Positions 12,941-23,451 of a stretch of DNA of 64,000 bases are shown here, one piece after another (position 1 is the stretch's first letter; every line of letters begins with the position of its first letter). The stretch is from positions 197,346,001 through 197,410,000 of the forward strand of contig JBITNC010000001.1 in the NCBI GenBank assembly GCA_050084985.1, written 5' to 3'. Under the pieces are notes generated by a model. That model did no database searches, was not told the DNA's origin, and saw nothing but the letters and a program-made list of their open reading frames with translations. Source of the DNA: Nageia nagi. Taxonomy: Eukaryota > Pinophyta. A program made the translations under genes and the position numbers.

Positions 12941-13560
12941 ATCCTATCCAGCTCCAATAGGTATAACAAGACCCTCACCTTTCTATTTATCCTTAAGATT
13001 AGAAGGTTGGGTAGTAAATAACTATATGATTGATACTAGAGCTACCATAATTGTTATCCCCAAAGTTGTTATAGATGAAATAAAATTGTACATTACAAGA
13101 TGCATTAATAATATCATATAGTTGGATTCTTCCTTAGTAGATGTTGTTGGTAGTGTTAAAGGTGTTCAAATAACCTTGAATGCCTTCCTTAATATTAGTG
13201 TCATCCAATATATTATTGTAGTTGATATTCCATATTTATTTAGAATTTATCTTTTTAGAGAATTTATTGCTAAATTGGGAGGGTACTTGGCCTTAGATTA
13301 TAATCATTTTATACTTTCCTTTCAAAATAAATAAGTGAAGATTCTAAATGAAGGCATTAAAACTATCCATCTCAAGAGGATCAATGAAGTAAATTGCATG
13401 AATAATCCATAATAATTGGAGATATTTGAAAGTGACACACTAAGGGAATCACTATTGACAATTGAAGTTCTATTAGCAAATGATCTGAATTATCAGGTCA
13501 TAGATGCTAGCATGGGTAATTATTATCTATATGAAAAAAATTATTCAATTTCAATTAAAT
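12941..13560 (+). pseudogene. Gypsy-2 aspartic protease remnant
   Basis: The retropepsin-type domain of the polyprotein, in the same frame as gag. The segment SLRLEGWVVNNYMID precedes the active site (about 13030-13045), which reads DTRA where the family has D[ST]GA, so the catalytic loop is broken. The downstream part (13122-13334) keeps a VVDIP...REFIAKLGGYLALD pattern typical of plant gypsy proteases. The frame shifts by one at about 13545-13560, just before the RNase H-like domain. Confidence 0.75.
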
Positions 13561-13561
13561 T

Positions 13562-14010
13562 TTTAAAGAACATGAGGTATGTATGATGTATTTTGATGGT
13601 TATTGATGCATAAATGGATGTGGAGCTGGAGTTATTCTCAAATCTTCCAAAGAGGTTACCAAAAGATTCTCCTTCTAATTTACATGGATCTATACAAATA
13701 ATGCTGTTGAACATGAAGCCCTTTGTTTAGGGTTATCTAAAATAATTAGTTTAGGTATTAGATATCTAATTGTTCATGGTGATTTTGAATTAGTCATCAA
13801 GTAAGTCAAAAATCAAATCAATGTAAAGCACCATTATTTGAAGAACTACAAGAATAGAGTGTGGGACTTATTAGAATCATTTTTAGCTATTAATTTTGTA
13901 TCTATTCCTAGAAATCACAACCAAATAGTTGATGTGCTTGCTGGAAGAAGAGCACATTATAACCTTACTCATCATAAAAGAGGAGCTCTTGGAGTTAAAG
14001 TTTAGTGTAG
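13562..14010 (+). pseudogene. RNase H-like domain located upstream of RT in Gypsy-2
   Basis: A type I RNase H fold reading. MYFDG (first Asp, about 13585-13600), GCGAGVIL, NNAVEHEALCLGL (Glu, about 13700-13740), LIVHGDFELVIK (second Asp, about 13770-13800), then VWDLLESF and NHNQIVDVLAGRRA (last Asp, about 13915-13950). This matches the second, plant or archaeal-type RNase H (aRNH) known from Tat elements. It is in the same frame as the following RT. Its place between protease and RT is not the RT-RNH-aRNH-INT order I associate with Tat. The canonical RNase H remnant is also present after RT. The domain identity is convincing; the meaning of the order is open. Confidence 0.75.
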
Positions 14011-15250
14011 GCATCTAGTACCTAATATTGCAAACTTTTGGTAGGTATTTGACTTTGATGAGCATATTGTCAATTTTCTTGTAGATAAAGTAGTGGTTCA
14101 CACTTTTGGTACTCAAAAAATGCTTGATTATTTTCAAGAATAAAATGTAAGTCAAATTAGAAACAATGTAGTACCAAAAGGATTGCTCTTTTTTGAAAGA
14201 ATATTTGATTTAGAAGATGTCTTGAAGGCCAAGTTTTTGGTCATCTTGAAGGAGAATTATGTTGAGTTAGAGGTAGAGCCTAATAAATTCATAAAAGTTA
14301 GTTCAAAATGTTTTGGTGAAGAAAAGCATACTATGTATTAGACTTATCATGGGTTTTTCCAAGTGATTGCTTGGACTTATGATGATCTTAAAACATATGA
14401 CAAAAATGTCATTCAACACATAGTCAAACTTGAGCTAGATGCTAAACCATATAGGCAAAAGCAAAGACCCGTAAATCCAAAAATAGAAGAAGCTATGAAA
14501 TAGGAGTTAATCAAACTCCTTGATTCAAAAATCATTTATCCTATTGAGCATTTTTCTTGGCTTGCAAATTTAGTTCTTGTAAGAAAGAAAAATAAAAAAA
14601 TCAGACTCCATGTTGATTTTAGAAATTTGAATAAAGTGTCCCTAAAAGATAATTATCCTCTCCCACCTATGGAAAAGATCTTGCACACAATAGCTAGAGC
14701 TTGTTATTTTGCAATGATAGATAGTTACTTAGGATTTAACTAGATTTGGGTGAAGGATGAAGATCAATTCAAGATAACATTTATGACTAAATAGGGTACA
14801 TTTGCTTTTCAAAGGATGTCATTTGGTCATTCTAATGCAAGAGCTACTTTTCAAAGAGCCATGGATCATGCATTTGGTGAGCTAATAAACAAGATCATAT
14901 TGATTTATCTATATGATATCACTATTTTTTCTAAAAGTAGAAGTGATCACCTAGAACATCTAAGATTAGTCTTTGAAAAATGCATGAAGTTTTGCATTTA
15001 AATCAACCTAAAAAAGTTAAGTTTTATGATCAATCAAGGAAAGCTACTTGGCCACATTATCTCAAAAGAGGGGCTAGCAATTGATCTAGATAGAATAAAA
15101 GCTATAGAGGCATTGCCACTCCCTTCTAACAAGAAGGCCTTACAGTCATTCCTTGGTCAGATCAATTTTGTTAGAAAATTTATTAATAATTTTTTAGAAA
15201 TTGTGTCTTCAATCACTTTAATGCTAAAGAAAGATGCTATATTTTCCTGG
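14011..15250 (+). pseudogene. Gypsy-2 reverse transcriptase remnant
   Basis: RNA-dependent DNA polymerase domain. The frame continues from the preceding domain. Visible blocks are AKPYRQKQRPVNPKIEEAM, LVRKKNKKIRLHVDFRNLNK (about 14570-14630), DNYPLPPMEKI, QRMSFGHSNARATFQRAMD (14810-14870) and LGHIISKEGLAID (about 15050-15080). The catalytic YxDD box reads YLYD (about 14905-14920), so one of the two metal-binding aspartates is lost. A TGG-to-TAG stop lies in front of GTFAF. Identity to plant Ty3/gypsy RT is clear. Confidence 0.85.
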
Positions 15251-15780
15251 TCATAGGAAGCAAAAATAGCCTTCAAAGAGATAAGTAAGGCTATAATAGA
15301 AGCTCTTATGCTTAAAAATTTTGATATGTCAAAATATTTTATCATGTATGCACATGGAATGGATAGGAGCATTGCTATAATTCTTGCATAGAAGGATGAT
15401 AATAATGAAGAACACTCAATTGCCTTTCACAATTAAACATTGCATCAACATTAGCAAAGGTACTCATTTATTAAAAAGCAAGTGTTTTCTATTATGAAAG
15501 GATTTAAAATGTTCAAGCATTATATATCCCATAGTAGAATCCTTGTATATACTATTTATCTAGATGTAAGAAATTATATTATACAAAGAGATCTAGGTGA
15601 AGGAAGAGCTAGTTGGATTACTAAGATAATGGAATATGATATAGAGATAAATCCAACCAAACTGATCAGAGGTAGAGCTCTCTATAAAATTATGGCTAAA
15701 AATTCACATATGATTGCTCTAGTGAAATATGAGCAATAAATTAAATAGAAAAGTGATTACATTAAGCAAATTATTATTTA
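15251..15780 (+). pseudogene. Gypsy-2 canonical RNase H remnant
   Basis: Directly downstream of RT in the same frame. It shows the pattern AIEA..DMSKYFIMYAHGMDRSIAIIL, then SIAFHN, then a KQVFSIMKGFKMFKHYI block. These correspond to the Ty3/gypsy RNase H core, followed by the tether region. Catalytic residues are partly lost and stops interrupt it. Confidence 0.65.
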
Positions 15781-15787
15781 TTTTCAA

Positions 15788-17016
15788 ATGGGTAAGTTCC
15801 TTGAAGCTCTAGATAGATTCCAAAAAAGGAAGTTTAGGTTGCATGCCCTTAAATTTGTTATGATAGATGATCATTTGTATAGAAAAAATTTTGATCAAAC
15901 CCTTCTTAGATGTGTAATTAAAGATGAATCCCAAAGAATATTGCATGAATTTTGTTATGGATTCTCTAGCGAGCATTATAGTGGACCTACTATAGCAATA
16001 GAGGTGTTACAAGCAAGATATTATTAGCCTATTACATTTTAGGATTCATTAAATATTGCATAAGAATGTGATAAGTGCAATAGGTTTGTGGGAAAGAGAA
16101 GATAAGTTGCCATGCCTCTTAGACCTATGGTGGTTGAAGAGCCCTTTCAATAGTGGGGTATAGATTTTATTGATGTCATAAATCCTAATTCCTTAGTAGG
16201 CCACAAATTTATTTTAACTACAACAGATTATTTCACTAGATGGTCAGAGGCTATACCATGAAAAAATGTAGATCAAGAAGTGGTAATGGAAATTATTAAA
16301 AGAATAATCACCTTTGGAATCACATAAACTATAGTGTTAGACAATGGTTTGGCATTTATCGAAGGTAATCTATCAAGCTTTATAGCTCAATATGGAATCT
16401 ATTGGTTATTCTCTTCAAACTATTACCCACAGGGTAATGGGTTAGCTGAATCAACTAATAAAAATCTAACCTAGATCATCAAGAGAATAATTAAAGAGAA
16501 TCCTAGATAGTGGCATACATAGTTGGACTATGCATTATGGGCTGATAGAATTAGTATAAATCAGCAATTAAGACATCCCAATATGCATTAGTATATGTAA
16601 AAATACCAATCTTGCCAATACACATGGAGTTATCAACTTTAAAAATCCTACAAGAAATGGAAGACCATGACTTTGAGCTGCTACAATCTAGATATTATCA
16701 GCTCCTAAAATTGGAGAAAGATCAAAACAAAGCATATGAGACATTCCAACACTACTATCACATAATCAAAAGGTATTTTGATAAATAAAAGTCTTTCTGG
16801 GTGAAGTTTGAATTGAGTGATATAATTCTCAAATTGGAAAAGGAAAGAACAAAACCTGAAAGACATCAAAAATTTGACTATCTTTGGAATAGGCCTTACA
16901 TCATTACCCAAGCTATGCAAAATAATGCATTCAAGTTACAAGACGTTATTGGGTCTTGGGAATTACCTATTCCCATCAACAAGATCTATTTAAAACATTA
17001 TCGGATGATGAGGTAA
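15788..17016 (+). pseudogene. Gypsy-2 integrase remnant with C-terminal domain
   Basis: Zinc-binding N-terminus with His residues in LHEFCYGFSSEHY and CDKC (about 15950-16080). The catalytic core has D in WGIDFID (about 16154-16175), D in VLDNGLAF (about 16335-16360) and E in GLAESTNKNL (about 16440-16470), so the D-D-E triad is still readable. After a frame change near 16600, 16801-17016 gives the integrase C-terminal region (KTKPERHQKFDYLWN-like, then YIITQAMQNNAFKLQD and LPIPINKIYLKHY), which is typical of Tat/Athila integrases. It ends in TAA at about 17017. No chromodomain was seen. Confidence 0.85.
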
Positions 17017-17576
17017 ACTTGCATTCCCCATAAGACATTGTATAGTGTAAATATTGTAAATATTTATTTCTAATATATATATATATATTATTGTACAATC
17101 TTTGAAAAAGTAAATAGTATTTAATGATCAAATTTAATTCAATATTATTAGGAGTTAGTGTTAGCATATTGCTTAGCTATCAACTTTAATTTAGCTTAGT
17201 AAAGAGTTAATGCTAGCATGGTGCTCAGTTGCCATTGAATAAAATAATATTTAAGGAAAGATTTTCTCAAATTTCATGAACCACCATACAAGTACAACAA
17301 ATTAAGTCTAGTGTGCTTTGAAATTACTAATTCAACCTATGCTAGCTCAATTTGTATAGTGTATGGGTCTCAAGATCTTCAAGATGTAATTTCCATTAAT
17401 AGAAATCTTATCAACCTTAGACAAATAAAACTCCTCCCATACTCTTTAGTTCAACACTTAGCATATCTTGAGCACTCAAGTTTTTAGAGCATCTAGAGTT
17501 GATAGATTTTAGAGCTGAGTTGTATTGAGAAAGAGAGAAGTTGCAGGACCTTACATTGCCTAGACTATAGTTTTTA
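17017..17576 (+). other. Spacer between Gypsy-2 pol and third ORF
   Basis: AT-rich, no gene recognised. It includes a short AT run at about 17075-17090. Confidence 0.4.
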
Positions 17577-18422
17577 ATGATTACTAGATGTTCAAAAAAA
17601 GGTGATAATATCATGGTGACCTCTCAATCATCCTCTACAATTGAAATAGAACAACTCAACACTGATCTGCATTCTTTACAAGAAGAATATCTTGAGAATG
17701 CACTAGGTGTGAACTGGACCAAGATGGGAGTAATTAGTCACATGGATACATGGAGAGCTAACCTTAGCCATGTACTTTTGAAGTTGAAGATATCTAAAGT
17801 AAGCGAAAAAGGAAAATCTCTTGCTCATTATAGAAGAGATATCATGATCAATCAAGATTTGGCATATTATGTGCCTTATGAATCTTTCACCTACCCTAAG
17901 CTCTTATACTCCCTAGCATATAGGCATCATTAAAAAGGTATCAAATTGGTATGTTCAAGAGCACTAATGAAGGATATGCTTCTAAGCTAGTATTTGAAGT
18001 GGTGCTAGATTACTCTCCAAACTCCATTGTCCAAGCATTTATTGTTCTAGCAAAGTGGATATCTCATGTTAAAAATAGATTGATTTGAAAAAGGAAAAAT
18101 ATATTTTTTACATCAATCAAGATGAGATGGTGAGCTGGATCAGTGAGAGATACCAAGATAGTAGAAAATCAAAAATTTTATCAAGCTATCAAATAGCTCT
18201 TTTTGAAAGAAGGAAAGATAGAGAAGTATTGCAAGCACTCATGATCATTCTAGAAAATAAGACCCAGATAGAAGTAGATGAAGTCATCGTGTGCATGGCT
18301 TATAATATTTTAGAATCCCATGTCTGCTATGATTTTCCAACTTTCATAATTGAATAAATTAAGAGATGTTTATTCAAAATAGAAAAATCAAGTTTTAGAC
18401 ATTCTTCCTATCTCTGGTGGCT
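17577..18422 (+). pseudogene. Gypsy-2 third ORF, part 1 (unidentified)
   Basis: Open from ATG 17577 for 118 codons, then readable through one frame change (about 17935-18085) and an open stretch at 18085-18357. It is interrupted at 18423 by Copia-2 and continues after 23451. Part 1 has a mixed globular composition with WTKMGVISHMDTWRANLSHV near the start. I recognise no domain. Its position between pol and the 3' LTR is where Athila elements carry an env-like ORF, but no signal peptide or membrane segment is apparent here. Start choice is uncertain. Confidence 0.55.
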
Positions 18423-18427
18423 TTTTG
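18423..18427 (+). repeat. Copia-2 target site duplication, left copy (TTTTG)
   Basis: TTTTG precedes the LTR at 18428 and recurs at 23447-23451 after the other LTR: a perfect 5-bp duplication. Confidence 0.92.
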
Positions 18428-18906
18428 TGTTAGGAAATTATAATTATTACGGAGTAATAGAACATAAAAAACGTTTTAGAAATATACGCACAGAAAATGC
18501 ATAAACAAGAGAGACACAGATATATGTGGTTCACCCAGTTTGGGCTACGTCCACACCAAACAGCCAGTCCTTCCTTTTTTATTATCCAACAAAGTGAATA
18601 GATACAACCTACAGCAGATCCGCTGTAATATCCTCTGTTTTCTCTCACAGTATCATGTATCTATTTCTCGCTCACCAAATCACATCTGTTACAATGCCCT
18701 CATGCAAAAAGAGGGGTTTTTATCTAGGGAAAAAATCCCTAAACCAAACATAAGTTCAACCGTCAGATTATTTGCCTAATAAACGGCCCAGATTGACTAG
18801 AAATTACTTTACTTTTACAAGGTAATTTTTCAAACGTTTTTAGCTTCCTGGGATATACATCCGGCTAAAATAAACAACTCTGAACAATCATGCTCCACAC
18901 ACAACA
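18428..18906 (-). repeat. Copia-2 3' LTR
   Basis: 479 bp. On the minus strand it begins TGTTGTGTGTGGAG and ends CCTAACA. It pairs with 22968-23446. Confidence 0.95.
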
Positions 18907-18917
18907 ATCTCCCACTT
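18907..18917 (-). other. Copia-2 polypurine tract
   Basis: AAGTGGGAGAT on the minus strand abuts the 3' LTR and primes plus-strand synthesis in this family. Confidence 0.85.
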
Positions 18918-19002
18918 GGAGAATGATTGTAGCAACTCCATCGCTGCTTCTTTTGTTGGACAATGACTCCTCTTTGGACCTGGCTATTTCTCATCTTCAT
19001 AG

Positions 19003-20630
19003 TCATCCTTGAAGACCAATTGAAACTGAGCATATTCTCAGTTTCTCCCTGGTTACAACTTTTGTTAGCATATCTGCAGGATTCTGGCTAGTATGTATCT
19101 TTTCTAGCTTTAATTCTCCATCTTCCAACACTGATCGTATGAAATGGTACTTAAGCTGTATGTGTTTAGTCCTAGAATGAAATGCTGAGTTCTTTGCAAG
19201 ATGAATGGCACTTTGGCTATCACTGTATAGCGTCCCCATATCATGCTTCTTACCCAATTCACCCATGAACCTTTGTAACCAAATCATTTCTTTACTAGCC
19301 TCTGTAGCAGCAACATACTCTGCTTCTGTTGTTGAAAGTGCAACAACACTTTGGATTTTTGAAACCCAACTGACAGCTGTTCCACCAATAGTAAATACAT
19401 ATCCTGTAGTGCTCCTCCTATTATCTCTGTCACCTGCCATATCTGCATCAACATATCCCTGTAGGGAAATGTTTGAACCACCAAAACATAATGCTTGATT
19501 TGTGGTACCTTTCAAATATCTGAGAATCCATTTCACTGCCATCCAATGTTCCTTTCCTGGATTATTCATGTACCTACTTACAACTCCCACTGCATGTGCA
19601 ATATCAGGCCTTGTGCAGACCATTGCATACATTAAGCTTCCAACTGCTGATGCATATGGAACTTTAGACATATAATCCATGTCTTCTTGGGTCTTTGGGC
19701 ACATTTCCTTACTAAGTTTGAAATGGCTAGCAAAAGGTATACTAACTGGTTTTGCATTGTGCATATTAAATCTTTTCAATACCTTTTGTATGTACTCATT
19801 CTGAGATAATGTCAATTTATGATTTTTCCTGTCTCTAGTGATTCTCATACCAAGGATTTGTTTTGTAGCTCCCAAATCCTTCATTGCAAATGAATTTGCC
19901 AATTTTCTTTTGAGCACATTTATTTCCTGCATGTTAGACCCTGCAACAAGCATGTCATCTACATACAATAACAATATAATATAGCTGCCATCATTTTGCT
20001 TTTTCAAATAAACACAATGATCAGAGTGACATCTAGTGTAACCTTGTTCGGACATAAACTTGTCAAATTTTAGATACCATTTCCTTGGAGCCTGTTTCAA
20101 GCCATACAAGCTCTTCTTCAACCTGCACACTAGTTTCTCCTTCCCTTTCACCTCATATCCTTATGGCTGTTGCATATATAACTCTTCCTCCAAATCCCCA
20201 TGGAGAAAGGCTGTCTTTACATCTAACTGCTCAAGATGCAAATCTTCAGCTGCTACAAGACTTAAAATAGTTCTGATTGAAGTCATTTTAACAACAAGAG
20301 AAAATATTTCATTAAAATCAATACCTTTCTTCTGTGCAAACCCTTTCACCACAAGTCTAGCTTTGTACCTCTGTTTTCCTCCATCTTCTTCCTTCAGCCT
20401 GTAAACCCATTTATTCTTCAATGTAGTTTTTCCTGCAGGCAACCTGACTAAGTCCCAAGTCTGGTTATGCATTAAGGAGTCCATCTCTTCTTCCATGGCT
20501 ACCTCCCACTTCTTCCTGCTTTCAACCTGCACTGCTTCTTCATAACATTCAGGTTCACCAGAATCAGTCAACAATAAATAATATAATGAAGGAGAGTATC
20601 GTTCAGGGGTCTACTTATCTTGGTAGATCT
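19003..20630 (-). pseudogene. Copia-2 reverse transcriptase and RNase H
   Basis: C-terminal half of the polyprotein, out of frame with the upstream part by one base. A C seems lost in the CCCC run near 20610, since the family motif P-P-E-R-Y-S-P is recovered in the other frame. RT blocks: the [10 protein letters not shown] start (about 20500), [11 protein letters not shown] (about 20345), [16 protein letters not shown] (about 20200), CRLKKSLYGLKQAPR (about 20100) and the catalytic YVDD (about 19960). RNase H: VDADMAGDRDNRRSTTGY (about 19440), STTEAEYVA (about 19320) and DSQSAIHLAKN (about 19215), ending after TKHI...NPADMLTK (about 19040). One TAA lies at about 20159 (MQQP/GYEVKG junction). 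The catalytic residues are intact. Confidence 0.93.
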
Positions 20631-22901
20631 TCTAACACCACTTTCAGGTGTTTGGGGTGCCTGTTGTTGTTGTGGTGATTGGTTATTATTATTTTCAGGC
20701 ACCTTTACTTTTCCAGTGATTTCATCAAGAACTACGTATTCCTTATTTTCTTTTTCTTGTTTCTTTTCCTGTAGCTGATTCTTATAGAAGACCTTTTCAT
20801 TGAATATTACATCTCTACTCCTAATGATTTTGTGATTTTCATAATCATATAAGCGATAACCAAAATCATTAACACCATATCCAATAAAGGTACATTTCTT
20901 TGACTTTGCCTCAAGCTTTGTTCTATTTTCTTTATCAATATGGACAAAGGCCTCACAACCAAAAGGCTTTAAAAAGGAGTAGTTTACCTTTTTACCTGTC
21001 CATGCTTCCTCTGGAACACCACCATCCAAGGAACTTGAAGGCCCTCTGTTTATTAGATAAACAGTAGTATCTACAGCTTCTGCCCAAAATTGTAAAGGCA
21101 ATCCTGCATGCAATCTCATGCACCTTGCATGCTCCATGATTGTCCTGTTCATCCTTTCTGACACACCATTTTCTTGTGGTGTTCTTGGAACTGTCTTCTC
21201 TCTGCAAATTCCATGTTCTAAATAGTACCTATCAAACTCTTTGCTGCAATATTCACCTCCATTGTCTGATCTAAGACACTTCAATTTCTTTCCTGTCTCA
21301 ATCTCAACCAAAGCTTTCCATTTCTTGAAAGTATCAAATACATCAGATTTATTCTTAATACAATAAATCCAAGTTTTTCTAGTTGCATCATCAATAAAGG
21401 TAACATAATAACGAGAGCCACCGAGAGATGATACCTGAGCCGGTCCCCATACATCTGTATGCACAAGCTCTAATTTTTGGCTCTTCTTCTCTTTCCCAAC
21501 TCTGAGAAATCTGACTCTCTTCTATTTTCCATAGATGCAATTCTCACAGAAATCCAGATCAACATTCTTCAAACCTGGCAACAAATTTCTTGAGTGAAGA
21601 ATCTTCATCCCCTTTTCACTCATGTGTCTGAGCCTATGATGCCATAATGCTGCATCTGCTCCTCTGGAAGTTAAAGCATTAACAGAGTTAGAAATACCAT
21701 TGCATAAATACAATGTACCAACCTTTTCACCTTTTGCTATTACCAAGGCTCCTTTGGTGACCTTCCAAGCTTTATCTGTGAAAGTTGTCACACAACCTTC
21801 ACTACCTAACTGCCCTGTTGAAATCATATTTTTCCTTAGATCTGGAACATGCCTTACCTCCTTTAGTAGCCATTGGTTTCCATTCTACTATTTTATAAGA
21901 ACCTTACCCATTCCAACAATTTTACAAGGTTTATCATCACCCAAACAAACTTGTCCAAAATCTCCTTAAACATAGTCATGAAAATATTTCTTATCAGGTG
22001 TGGCATGGAATGAAGCCCCTGAATCTACCACCCAGGAATTATTAATATTTTCGAAAGAAAGAATCAAAGCATCTTGTAACACCTCACCTGTCACATTTTC
22101 TTCATGATTATTTTCTTGCTGTGCATCTCCTTCTTTTCCCTTCTGAGATCTACAGTCTCTCTTTAGGTGTCCTTTCTTTCCACAATTCTAGCACTCTAAC
22201 CCCGATCTGGACTTGGATCTGCCTTTCTTTGATTTACTGTGATATCCTGAGCTCTTTCCTTTTTCACTTTTTCTTCCCCTAGAATCTACACTCAAAGCAT
22301 TTCCCGATGTCTCACCGGAGCTTTTCCATCGCATTTCCTCGCTAAGGATAGCACCGACAACATCATCAAACTTTAAAGTACTAGATCCAGACACAGAGTT
22401 ACTAATGGCCATTACTAAACCATTCCAACTTTCTGGTAATGAGCATAAGAATAATAGAGCTCTAACTTCATCATCAAAGTCTACCTTTACAGAACATAAC
22501 TGACTTGTAACAGTATTAAAATCATTTAAATGATCCGCAACAGATCCACCTTCTGACATCTTCATATTAAATAACCGTTTCATAAGAAATACCTTGTTTG
22601 AGGCTGAGGGTTTTTCATATAGTTTTGACAACACCTGAAATAAACCCTTTGTCATTGTTTCCTTCGAAATGTTGAAGGCAACTGATGCAGCGAGGCTCAA
22701 CCGTATTGCTCCAAGTGCCTTTCTATCGAGAAGGTTCCACTCTTCATCTGTCATATTCGTCGGCTTATTTATTTTTCCGCTCAATGGTAGGTATAGATCT
22801 TTTTGATACAAATAATCTTCCATTTGCATCTTCCATAGCGAGAAATTTTGGCCATTAAATTTCTCAACCCTAAACTTACCATCTTCCGCCATTGCTCCCA
22901 C
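20568..22901 (-). pseudogene. Copia-2 gag, protease and integrase
   Basis: Begins at ATG 22901 ([17 protein letters not shown]), the only well-placed start, 47 bases after the primer site. UBN2-type gag runs to about 22250. A basic Ser/Lys-rich linker leads to a CCHC knuckle with NCGKKGHLKRDC (22150-22185), with a TAG just inside it. The protease site is VVDSGASFHA (about 22005-22035), intact. Integrase has HHRLRH...CENC zinc ligands (21525-21660) and the D-D-E core: HTDVWGP (about 21460), SDNGGEYC (about 21265) and ENGVSERMNR (about 21165). In-frame stops lie near 22187, 21967, 21888 (two in a row) and 21525. The frame is otherwise continuous for 2.3 kb. Confidence 0.94.
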
Positions 22902-22947
22902 TCGAATGAGGAATCCTTCTTTCCTGCGAGTTTATCAGCCAAATAGA

Positions 22948-22965
22948 CCTTCGGCTCTGATACCA
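22948..22965 (-). other. Copia-2 primer binding site (initiator Met tRNA)
   Basis: TGGTATCAGAGCCGAAGG on the minus strand, two bases inside the 5' LTR. The first 13 bases match the plant initiator Met tRNA 3' complement exactly. Confidence 0.95.
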
Positions 22966-22967
22966 GT

Positions 22968-23446
22968 TGTTAGGAAATTATAATTATTATGGAGCAATAG
23001 AACATAAAAAATGTTTTAGAAATATAAGCACAAAAAATGCATAAACAAGAGAGACACAGATATACGTGGTTCACCCAGTTTGGGCTACGTCCACACCAAA
23101 CAGCCAGTCCTTCCTTTTTTATTATCCAGCAAAGTGAATAGATACAACCTACAGTAGATCCACTGTAATATCCTCTGTTTTCTCTCACAGTCTCATGTAT
23201 CTATTTCTCGCTCACCAAATCACATCTGTTACAATGCCCTCATGCAAAAAGAGGGGTTTTTATCTAGGGAAAAAATCCCTAAACCAAACATAAGTTCAAC
23301 CGTCAGATTATTTGCCTAGTAAACGGCCCAGATTGACTAGAAATTACTTTACTTTTACAAGGTAATTTTTCAAACGTTTTTAGCTTCTTGGGATATACAT
23401 CTGGCTAAAATAAACAACTCTGAACAATCATGCTCCACACACAACA
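22968..23446 (-). repeat. Copia-2 5' LTR
   Basis: 479 bp, same length as the 3' copy. Its position next to the primer site makes it the 5' LTR of the minus-strand element. A TATA-like GATAAAAAC lies on the minus strand near 23255-23265. Confidence 0.95.
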
Positions 23447-23451
23447 TTTTG
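23447..23451 (+). repeat. Copia-2 target site duplication, right copy (TTTTG)
   Basis: Matches 18423-18427 exactly. Reading of the Gypsy-2 third ORF resumes here. Confidence 0.92.

Larger units (their letters stand above)
18428..23446 (-). mobile_element. Copia-2: nearly intact Tork/TNT1-like Ty1/copia element
   Basis: 5,019 bp, minus strand, with identical-length LTRs (479 bp), perfect TSD, PBS, PPT and one gag-protease-integrase-RT-RNase H reading. By eye the LTRs differ at 13 positions of 479, 11 of them transitions. Six in-frame stops and one single-base frameshift separate it from a complete polyprotein. Base composition is visibly less AT-rich than the surroundings, in keeping with a younger insertion. 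The gag and integrase resemble plant TNT1-94-type copia proteins. It disrupts the third ORF of Gypsy-2. Confidence 0.96.

Noticed and set aside
18430-18648. 72-codon minus-strand open frame repeated at 22970-23188
   Set aside because: Both lie within the Copia-2 LTR pair. No protein family recognised; a coincidental frame in the LTR.
19205-19498. Plus-strand open frames within Copia-2 (also 20060-20404 and 21700-21969)
   Set aside because: Antisense shadows of the well-supported minus-strand RT, RNase H and gag-integrase reading.
22948-22965. Fragment of an initiator Met tRNA gene
   Set aside because: It is the primer binding site of Copia-2, only 18 bases and placed next to the LTR. The same holds for 4969-4986 and 63725-63740.
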